Positions 1 to 5,739 of a stretch of 12,906 nt of DNA are shown one piece after another. The notes beneath the pieces were generated by a model. It did no database searches and had not been told where the DNA came from. It saw nothing but the letters and a program-made list of their open reading frames with translations. The position numbers and the translations under genes are program-made. Where the stretch lies: the NCBI GenBank assembly GCA_021731185.1, contig JAKFXW010000162.1, forward strand, positions 1 through 12,906. Direction: 5' to 3'. Numbering within the stretch: position 1 is the first letter of the stretch; each line of letters opens with the position of its first letter. Source of the stretch: Gallionellaceae bacterium (GTDB lineage Bacteria; Pseudomonadota; Gammaproteobacteria; Burkholderiales; Gallionellaceae).

Positions 1-260
1 CAACCAAGCTAGCCAAGCAAAAACTGGCCGTACACACCCCCTGCACGCTGCAACATGGACAAAAATTACTGGGTTCAGTCGAGCGCGTCTTACAAAGCTG
101 CGGCTTTGAACTCACGTTCGTGCCAGATGCTCATCTGTGCTGCGGCTCATCGGGCACTTACTCCATTCTGCAAAAAACGCTCTCACAACAACTTCTCCAC
201 CGCTCATCCGAAAATTTATCCACTTGTCAGCAAGGTTTTGACCCCGACCTATATTCCTAA
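1..260 (+). CDS. glcF: GlcF (glycolate oxidase iron-sulfur subunit), C-terminal part, 5' cut by window, 3' truncated
   Basis: The reading frame beginning at base 3 has no start because the gene enters from outside the window. It gives 85 residues ending in TAA at 258-260. The segments HTPCTLQHGQ and DAHLCCGSSGTYSIL match the second Cys-rich (CCG) domain of GlcF, the Fe-S electron-transfer subunit of membrane-associated glycolate oxidase (GlcDEF), which oxidises glycolate to glyoxylate. Family members normally continue after this point with a TANIGC-type motif and about 35 more residues. Here the protein ends at FDPDLYS, just where that motif should begin, so the last conserved cysteine is missing. 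The 3' end looks lost or overwritten next to the following riboswitch leader. The family call is firm; whether the product still works is unknown. Confidence 0.85.
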   Translation, partial: TKLAKQKLAVHTPCTLQHGQKLLGSVERVLQSCGFELTFVPDAHLCCGSSGTYSILQKTLSQQLLHRSSENLSTCQQGFDPDLYS

Positions 261-267
261 CTAGCAT
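238..267 (+). promoter_or_regulatory. Candidate sigma-70 promoter for the riboswitch operon
   Basis: TTGACC at 238-243 and TAGCAT at 262-267 are separated by 18 bases. They would place transcription start near 273-275, at the 5' edge of the riboswitch aptamer. The -10 box is a weak match. The position is supported mainly by the fact that the aptamer needs a start close upstream and by the lack of a better candidate. The promoter would overlap the truncated end of glcF. Confidence 0.3.
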
Positions 268-269
268 GC

Positions 270-351
270 ACTCACTTGGCAAACTTATCGAAAGGTAAGG
301 ACGCAAAGTCACCGGCCTAATGGACACTATGGTAGCGGGACTGCGATACGG
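270..351 (+). promoter_or_regulatory. GEMM-I (cyclic di-GMP-I) riboswitch aptamer
   Basis: The leader carries the diagnostic conserved blocks of the GEMM-I class in order. These are GGCAAAC at 278-284, a helix CTTATC/GGTAAG (284-289 and 294-299) capped by a GAAA tetraloop at 290-293, the block GGACGCAAAG at 299-308, the receptor block CCGGCCTAA at 312-320, and GGTAGCGGGA in the closing arm. This RNA class binds the second messenger cyclic di-GMP. From memory of the Vc2 structure, the residue before CAAAC contacts the ligand. It is G here, as in c-di-GMP-selective members, rather than the A seen in cGAMP-responsive variants. The aptamer is on the same strand as, and about 80 bases ahead of, the lipoprotein gene starting at 433, so it most likely controls that gene and the two behind it. 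Confidence 0.94.
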
Positions 352-425
352 ATAATCATCCGTTTCTCACACCGCGATATCCGAATAGTTTCTCCTGAGT
401 GCCTAGCGAATATAGGTTGAGGGAG
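348..425 (+). promoter_or_regulatory. Candidate riboswitch expression platform with sequestered Shine-Dalgarno
   Basis: Directly after the aptamer there is a perfect hairpin ACGGAT/ATCCGT (348-353 and 358-363, loop AATC) with only a weak T-run, so it is not a convincing terminator. Further on, CTCC (392-395) can pair with GGAG (422-425) inside the Shine-Dalgarno GAGGGAG (419-425), stacked on CCTA/TAGG (402-405 and 413-416). This suggests control of translation start rather than of termination. The direction of regulation (on or off with ligand) cannot be read from the sequence. Confidence 0.35.
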
Positions 426-432
426 TATTGCC

Positions 433-1995
433 ATGTGTGCTACAAAATCAAAAATAATTCAAAGCAGTTTATTTTTGGCATCAATCTTCTTGTCCGCATG
501 TGGTGGCGTGATACCCGCGAGTGATCCAGCCTCTGCGCCAGTTCAGGTTACTACCCCCATTATTACCTCGATCGGCACGGATTTTTATTTGACCCTGCCC
601 GACAATCTTTATGTTAGTGGACAAATCTTCACCCCTGTTACTAATAAGCTGATTGTAGCCGCTGCTAATGCAACGACTGGTGAAGTGATATTCAATGGCG
701 TAACAACACCCTTCTCTGTTGCAGCGAATAATCAAACAGTGGTGACGCTTAATCCTGCAGTTGTGCTCACCTCAAACGAAGTGGTTGAGCCTAAAGGAAT
801 ACATGTCACCACGCTTGCGCCAGTATCCGTGCATGTAGTTTCGCAAACAACCGTTTCAGCAGATGGATACATGGCACTGCCCACGCCCGGCCTCGGCACA
901 AAATACTATGTCATGACTACTGCCAGTACCCGCTACAATGGATCGGAATTTGCGGTAATCGCAACTCAAGACAACACCACTGTCAACATCACTCTCGCCG
1001 CCGCTGGTTTGACCAAGCTGGCTGGCAGCGCATTTACGGTGGCCATGAACAGCGGCGAAACCTATCAAATAATCAATCCTGCATTTGCAGACATGACTGG
1101 CACACTCATCACCTCTGACAAACCTGTTGCCGTGATTAGCGGGCATCGCTGCGCTGATATTCCATCTGGCACAGGTTACTGTGATTACCTTGTTGAGCAA
1201 CTTCCTGCTGTATCAATCTGGGGCAAGACTCATCACACCGTGCCGTTTAGTGGGCGTGCGCGCTACACCGTGCGGGTACTTGCCGAACAGGACGGCACAA
1301 CGTTTACAACACTCCCAGAAAATTTGATCAGCACTTTAAATGCTGGCCAGTTTGCAGACGTGGTCTTGACTGGCGCAGCCGAAATTGTTTCCAACAACCC
1401 CGTGCTGGTCGCGCAATTTATGCACAGTTACGCAGATGATGCCGCCGCCAAAGGTGACCCTAGCATGGTGATGATTACCCCTGCGGAGATGGGTATGACT
1501 AATGCTACATTTGGCGCACATGGCCTGCCTGGAACAACCACCGTATTTATGAATGTGGTCACCGAGACATCTGCATTGGCTAATCTGACGTTAGACAATG
1601 TAGCCGTCAATCCCGCAAACTTTATTGCAGTGGGTGGTTCCAGCCTGTATTCAGTTGGGACCTTATCTGTCACCCCTGGCGCACACACCCTGCTCGGCTC
1701 GGCTAAATTCAGCGCGCTAATATATGACTATGGCATTACATCAGATGTCGTTTCTTACGCTTATCCTGTGGCGCGCGAACTCTCCATCCCTGTCACGATT
1801 GACTCAACAGTAACGCCGACACCTGCCGTCTGTGTTGACGATGACGACGACAATGATGATAGCAATAGTAATGGTCACGAAAATGACGATGAACATTCCG
1901 ATAATGAATGTGATGATCGCGATAACAGCTCGGACAATACACATCATCACGGTCATCACAGTGACGACCATCATGGCACGGCTGCGCACAGCTAA
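433..1995 (+). CDS. Outer-membrane lipoprotein with IgGFc-binding-type domain and Asp/His-rich tail
   Basis: This 520-residue protein has a lipoprotein signal peptide with lipobox L20-S21-A22-C23. Gly at +2 predicts sorting to the outer membrane. Most of the mature part resembles the IgGFc_binding domain (PF17517), found in bacterial surface proteins and, by name, in the human Fc-gamma-binding protein. Recognisable stretches are EFAVIATQDNTTVNITLA and the block from PVAVISGHRCADIP through CDYLVEQLPAVSIWGKT. The last 55 or so residues are low-complexity Asp, Asn and His, including runs DDDDD and HHH, and may bind metal ions. The start is fixed by the Shine-Dalgarno GAGGGAG seven bases upstream. 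It is the first gene after the c-di-GMP riboswitch and is followed by a Slam-like gene, suggesting a surface-displayed adhesin or binding protein. The ligand is unknown, and the domain name does not prove antibody binding. Confidence 0.82.
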   Translation: MCATKSKIIQSSLFLASIFLSACGGVIPASDPASAPVQVTTPIITSIGTDFYLTLPDNLYVSGQIFTPVTNKLIVAAANATTGEVIFNGVTTPFSVAANNQTVVTLNPAVVLTSNEVVEPKGIHVTTLAPVSVHVVSQTTVSADGYMALPTPGLGTKYYVMTTASTRYNGSEFAVIATQDNTTVNITLAAAGLTKLAGSAFTVAMNSGETYQIINPAFADMTGTLITSDKPVAVISGHRCADIPSGTGYCDYLVEQLPAVSIWGKTHHTVPFSGRARYTVRVLAEQDGTTFTTLPENLISTLNAGQFADVVLTGAAEIVSNNPVLVAQFMHSYADDAAAKGDPSMVMITPAEMGMTNATFGAHGLPGTTTVFMNVVTETSALANLTLDNVAVNPANFIAVGGSSLYSVGTLSVTPGAHTLLGSAKFSALIYDYGITSDVVSYAYPVARELSIPVTIDSTVTPTPAVCVDDDDDNDDSNSNGHENDDEHSDNECDDRDNSSDNTHHHGHHSDDHHGTAAHS

Positions 1996-2043
1996 CCACA
2001 TTTATGGCCGTTACTGCCCAATCAACCTCATGCACAATATCTC

Positions 2044-3528
2044 ATGTTCAACATCCCACAAGGGGACAATGTTCCCCACCCCTCACCCAGCCACATCATA
2101 TCGCCTGCCACCGCGATGTTATTGGGTTTTCTATTCATTTTTAATACTGCTCTGGCGCAAGAAGCTGGGCTATCCGCACAGCAACATAACAAACTCGCTG
2201 TGCAGCGTCTCGAACCACAAGTGGCACTTGAACGGTTATTAAAAAATGTCCGGGCGTTAATTAATCATGGCAAAGCTGCGCAGGCTTATGCGCTACTGAA
2301 ACCACTTGAATTTAACTATGCAGGTGATGAAAATTTTGACTATTTACTGGGCATAGCCGCGCTGGATAGCGGCAAGCCAGACATGGCGACCTTCGCGCTG
2401 GAACGGGTGCTGGCTGTCAATCCAAACCATCTGGCTGCGCGGCTGGAAATGGCGCGTGCTTATTATCAACTCGGTGATTTTCAACGCGCCCACACCGAAT
2501 TTACCGCAATACTCAAGAACAATCCCTCCACCGCAACGAAACGTAATGTTGAAAAATATCTGGATGCGATTGCCGAAAAAAGCGTGGGACAGCGTACAAA
2601 ATTTTCCGGGTATCTGGAAGGATTTGTAGGACGCGACAGCAATGTAAATTATTCCAATAACCAAACACAGATATTCGTTGATCAAACGAATTCATTTTTT
2701 CTACTGCCGCCAGGCAACGTGCAAACATCTGACCAGTATTACGGGCTGGCAGCTGGTGGGGAGTTCAGCTATAACTTGAATCCGCATTGGAAAATATATG
2801 CGGCTGGGGATGCGCGGCAACGCCAGTACAATTCCCTCTCACAATTTGACGCACTCAATTTAGACATGCGCGCAAGCGTAGTATATGACGCAAAGCCAAA
2901 CCGCATTCGCATGAGTATATTAAATGGGCACTACAACCTGGATGGTGCGCGGTTCAGCAACGCCACTGGATACAAAGTTGATTGGCAATATACATTCAGC
3001 CCGAGCAACCAATTCAATGCTTTTGCACAATCTGTGCAATATCGCTTTGCTGAATTGCTGCTGCAACCGAATGATGTAGATCAACGTTCTATTAGCCTCG
3101 GCTGGTTACATATTTTAGCTGGCGGCAAGTCCAATCTCTCTGGCAGTGTACATTACGGCAATGAACAGGATGTTGCGCCTATCATCAACGCGCCAGTCTT
3201 CGGAATCCTTAACCCAAGCGGTGGGCGCAACGATGGTGGCAGGCGTTTCAGCGGATTGCGTGTAGGCGGACAAATGGTGGTTGACGAATTCACCACGCTC
3301 TATGCCAATGCAGGCGTACAGACCAGTAACTACGATAAAGTAAATTATAACTTTCTGCGTGAGCGAGATGATCGCTTGCATGATGTAAAAATCGGCGCAG
3401 ATTGGCAGTGGAATAAATTCTGGAAATTACGCCCACAACTAAGCTATGCCAAAAACAATTCGAACATTGCTCTTTACACTTACAACCGCTTAGAATTTTC
3501 TGTAGCACTTCGCCGAGATTTTCGGTAA
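2044..3528 (+). CDS. TPR plus beta-barrel outer-membrane protein, Slam-like (DUF560) surface lipoprotein assembly modifier
   Basis: This 494-residue protein has a hydrophobic signal segment from about M25 to A38, with a likely cleavage ALA/QEAG. A helical TPR-like region follows at about 60-175 (for example HLAARLEMARAYYQLGDFQRA). From about 185 to the end comes a beta-barrel region opening with SGYLEGFVGRDSNVNY and closing with SNIALYTYNRLEFSVALRRD. This layout and length match Slam-type proteins, outer-membrane devices that help surface lipoproteins reach the cell exterior. Its upstream neighbour is itself an outer-membrane lipoprotein, which fits a translocator-client pair. No Shine-Dalgarno precedes the ATG at 2044; M25 (2116) is an alternative start and also lacks one. 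The ORF is in the same frame as the lipoprotein gene, separated by one TAA and 16 open codons. The family call is by pattern and moderately sure; the client assignment is inference. Confidence 0.75.
   Translation: MFNIPQGDNVPHPSPSHIISPATAMLLGFLFIFNTALAQEAGLSAQQHNKLAVQRLEPQVALERLLKNVRALINHGKAAQAYALLKPLEFNYAGDENFDYLLGIAALDSGKPDMATFALERVLAVNPNHLAARLEMARAYYQLGDFQRAHTEFTAILKNNPSTATKRNVEKYLDAIAEKSVGQRTKFSGYLEGFVGRDSNVNYSNNQTQIFVDQTNSFFLLPPGNVQTSDQYYGLAAGGEFSYNLNPHWKIYAAGDARQRQYNSLSQFDALNLDMRASVVYDAKPNRIRMSILNGHYNLDGARFSNATGYKVDWQYTFSPSNQFNAFAQSVQYRFAELLLQPNDVDQRSISLGWLHILAGGKSNLSGSVHYGNEQDVAPIINAPVFGILNPSGGRNDGGRRFSGLRVGGQMVVDEFTTLYANAGVQTSNYDKVNYNFLRERDDRLHDVKIGADWQWNKFWKLRPQLSYAKNNSNIALYTYNRLEFSVALRRDFR
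2054..2073 (+). repeat. 20-bp direct repeat, copy 1 (at start of Slam-like gene)
   Basis: TCCCACAAGGGGACAATGTT occurs here and, base for base, at 3576-3595. It contains a small inverted repeat (CCC/GGG around ACAAG) and an AAGGGG followed three bases later by ATG. In this copy that ATG is out of frame with the Slam-like protein, while flanking AACA/TGTT bases extend the hairpin. Confidence 0.85.
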
Positions 3529-3551
3529 CTCAGTCGCAAGGAGGCATCATC

Positions 3552-4439
3552 ATGAAAACCATCACTCACTCGTCGTCCCACAAGGGGACAATGTTAAATT
3601 TAGCTCAGATGAATATGATTATTCATATCAGCCTGGGTATTCTTTTGGTGGCTGGCATCACTTTCATCAGCCAATCCGCCCATGCTGGCATTGCCGGACA
3701 TGTGCAGTTTGTTAACGGCAGCGTGCAAGCCACCAACTCTGCGGGGCAAACACGCAACCTGCATAAAGGTGATGCGGTGCATGAAAGCGATACCGTGACC
3801 ACCAGTAAAAATGCGTCTGTGCAATTTAAAATGCGCGACGGCGGAATGATTGCCGTGCGACCGGATTCACAACTCAAGTTTGATAGTTTCGTATTTATGG
3901 GCAAGGAAGATGGCACTGAAAAAAGTTTCTTCTCGCTGCTGAAGGGCGGATTTCGCGCCATTACTGGCCTGATTGGACAACAGAACAAACCTAACTATCG
4001 CATTACCACCGTCGCATCAACTATCGGCATACGTGGCACCGACCATGAAGTGTATGTGGTCGTGCCAGGGAGTGAATTGGCTGCCACCGTGCCAGTTGGC
4101 ACTTACGACAAAGTAAACGTCGGCGCAACGGTTATGACTACCAGCCAAGGCACAGTCAATGTTCTGCCGAACCAAATGGGATTTGCCGCAGCGAACGATC
4201 AAATGCCGTTACTGCAACCTGTTAACCTGAACCTGTTCACCGTTGTGCCTGCCCCCACACCGCAAGCCCCCACCTCACCAGCTCAGGCAGGTCAGACTGA
4301 AGCAACACGGGATAGTGCCGTGGTGGATAGAGCAGTTCAGGAACAAAACACCGCGCCTGAAAGTATGATGCCGAAAAGCCCCACCTTAATACCTATCATT
4401 CAAGATCAAGGGGCGGGTGCTCCACCGAAAGTTTTTTGA
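3552..4439 (+). CDS. Secreted periplasmic FecR-domain protein
   Basis: This 295-residue protein has an N-terminal hydrophobic signal segment around residues 24-45, with a likely signal peptidase I site AHA/GIAG. Residues about 49-115 (GHVQFVNGSV, RNLHKGDAV, RPDSQLKF) and the conserved RITTVASTIGIRGTDHEV at about 150-167 are typical of the soluble FecR domain (PF04773). The C-terminal third is Pro/Gln/Ala-rich and probably disordered. It lacks the cytoplasmic anti-sigma part of classic FecR, so it is not expected to control a sigma factor directly. The start at 3552 has a perfect AAGGAGG (3538-3544) seven bases upstream; an internal ATG at 3591 lies in a repeated AAGGGG context. It is the last gene of the riboswitch-led unit, 23 bases after the Slam-like gene. 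Its role there is unknown; a periplasmic or cell-surface accessory is a guess. Confidence 0.85.
   Translation: MKTITHSSSHKGTMLNLAQMNMIIHISLGILLVAGITFISQSAHAGIAGHVQFVNGSVQATNSAGQTRNLHKGDAVHESDTVTTSKNASVQFKMRDGGMIAVRPDSQLKFDSFVFMGKEDGTEKSFFSLLKGGFRAITGLIGQQNKPNYRITTVASTIGIRGTDHEVYVVVPGSELAATVPVGTYDKVNVGATVMTTSQGTVNVLPNQMGFAAANDQMPLLQPVNLNLFTVVPAPTPQAPTSPAQAGQTEATRDSAVVDRAVQEQNTAPESMMPKSPTLIPIIQDQGAGAPPKVF
3576..3595 (+). repeat. 20-bp direct repeat, copy 2 (at start of FecR-domain gene)
   Basis: This is an exact second copy of the 2054-2073 sequence, 1522 bases further on. Here it forms a GTCCC/GGGAC hairpin, and its ATG (3591) is in frame with the FecR-domain protein. It could therefore serve as a second, internal start, though only three bases separate AAGGGG from that ATG. 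Confidence 0.85.
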
Positions 4440-4470
4440 TTAGCCAGGTAAAGTTGTTTGTAGTTCGGTA

Positions 4471-4508
4471 GGTTAAGTAAGATTCATCTCTTATTTAACC
4501 TGTTTTTT
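4471..4508 (+). terminator. Rho-independent terminator of the riboswitch operon
   Basis: GGTTAAGTAAG (4471-4481) and CTTATTTAACC (4490-4500) form an 11-bp stem with one mismatch around an 8-base loop. TGTTTTTT follows at once. It stands 31 bases after the FecR-domain stop and would end plus-strand transcription before the convergent odhB gene. Confidence 0.7.
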
Positions 4509-4531
4509 ATTACACTACTTTTATTACTGTA

Positions 4532-4606
4532 GGTTGGGTTGAGTGCAACGACACCCAACACTAAGTAAGAAAAAAGTGGGCATCGCGTAGCTCAACCCAT
4601 ACAACC
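4532..4606. repeat. Intergenic palindromic repeat between convergent genes
   Basis: GTTGGGT (4533-4539) and ACCCAAC (4553-4559) form a hairpin. A second inverted part, CTCAACCCATACAACC near 4591-4606, mirrors GGTTGGGTTGAG with a short insertion. Elements built on GGTTGGGTT are common dispersed intergenic repeats in proteobacteria. No T-run follows on either strand, so it is not called as a terminator. Confidence 0.5.
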
Positions 4607-4623
4607 CTGCCAAGCGCAGCTTT

Positions 4624-5739
4624 TCACAAAGCGAGCAAACCCTGCCCCGGAAATTCTAAATATTCTTTGATTGCGCCGAGAAATAATACCGCGTCACGTC
4701 CATCAACTATGCGGTGATCGTAAGACAATGCCAGATAGTTCATCGGGCGGATGACGACTTGACCATTTTCTGCGATAGGTCTGTCCTTAGTGGCGTGGAT
4801 GCCTAGAATCGCGCTCTGTGGCGGGTTGATGATGGGGGTGGAGAGCATAGAGCCGAACACGCCGCCATTGGAAATAGAAAATGTGCCGCCCGTTAATTCT
4901 GCCAATGTAATTTTTCCTTCTTTGGCACGCGCGGAAAATTCGGCGATTTGTTTTTCAATATCGGCCAGCGACAGTTTATCCGCATCGCGAATGATCGGCA
5001 CTACCAAGCCACGCTCGCTGCCAATTGCCACGCCAATATCGTAGTAGCCGTGATAAATAATATCTGTGCCATCTACCGACGCATTGACCACCGGAAATTT
5101 TTGCAATGCGCTGACTGCGGCTTTCACGAAGAACGACATGAAGCCCAGTTTGATGCCATGCTTTTTTTCAAATGATTCTTTATAGCGATTACGTAACTCG
5201 ATCACCGCCTGCATATTCACCTCATTAAAAGTGGTGAGAATCGCGGCGTTCTGCTGCGATTGTAAGAGTCGCTCGGCAATGCGCTGACGAATGCGCGTCA
5301 TGGGCACACGCTGCTCTATGCGTCCTGTTGTAGATTGAATGACTGCTGGCACGGCTTCTTTAACCGCAGGCTTCGGCACGCTGGCTGCCTGAGTAATTAT
5401 GGCAGGCTGGGAAACCTCTTTAACGCTGGCTGTTTTCGCGTTTGATACCTTGGCTGGCGAAACCTTCGTGCTTGCCGAGGCACTGGTCACACTGGCTTTA
5501 GCGTCCGTGTCAATCATCGCAATCACTTCGAGGCTGGTGACTTGCTCACCATCCTGCTTAATAATTTTAGTCAGTACACCCGCTTTTGTTGCGGGTAGTT
5601 CAAGCACAACTTTATCAGTTTCGAGATCAATCAAATTTTCGCCCTCGGCTACCGCCTCACCTATTTTTTTATGCCAAGTAAGCAAGGTCGCTTCGGATAC
5701 TGATTCGGAAAGTTGGGGGACTTTTACTTCAATTAGCAT
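4624..5739 (-). CDS. odhB: OdhB/SucB, 2-oxoglutarate dehydrogenase E2 (dihydrolipoyl succinyltransferase), lacking a visible subunit-binding domain
   Basis: E2 transfers the succinyl group from lipoyl-lysine to CoA in the 2-oxoglutarate dehydrogenase complex of the TCA cycle. Residues 1-77 form a lipoyl domain with the lipoylation lysine in DLETDKVVLE (K43). A Ser/Ala/Lys/Pro-rich linker follows at about 80-140. The catalytic acyltransferase domain runs from about 142 and carries DHRIVDGRDA (H342, D346). At 371 residues it is about 30 shorter than E. coli SucB (405), and the usual peripheral-subunit-binding domain between linker and catalytic core cannot be seen. The start at 5739 is chosen because MLIEVKVPQL is the canonical N-terminus and a GGAG lies nine bases upstream. 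It overlaps the end of odhA by 11 bases. No E3 (lpd) gene follows; the next gene is convergent. Confidence 0.95.
   Translation of the reverse strand: MLIEVKVPQLSESVSEATLLTWHKKIGEAVAEGENLIDLETDKVVLELPATKAGVLTKIIKQDGEQVTSLEVIAMIDTDAKASVTSASASTKVSPAKVSNAKTASVKEVSQPAIITQAASVPKPAVKEAVPAVIQSTTGRIEQRVPMTRIRQRIAERLLQSQQNAAILTTFNEVNMQAVIELRNRYKESFEKKHGIKLGFMSFFVKAAVSALQKFPVVNASVDGTDIIYHGYYDIGVAIGSERGLVVPIIRDADKLSLADIEKQIAEFSARAKEGKITLAELTGGTFSISNGGVFGSMLSTPIINPPQSAILGIHATKDRPIAENGQVVIRPMNYLALSYDHRIVDGRDAVLFLGAIKEYLEFPGQGLLAL

Noticed and set aside
55..264. A 69-codon plus-strand ORF starting at ATG 55
   Set aside because: It overlaps the frame starting at base 3, which gives clear GlcF sequence; the ORF is a shadow in another frame.
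1832..2242. Plus-strand 136-codon ORF bridging the lipoprotein and Slam-like genes
   Set aside because: Its first part is a Met/Thr/Ile-rich shadow of the Asp/His-coding tail. The frame entered from the repeat ATG at 2069 gives no recognisable protein, while the other frame gives a signal peptide and TPRs.
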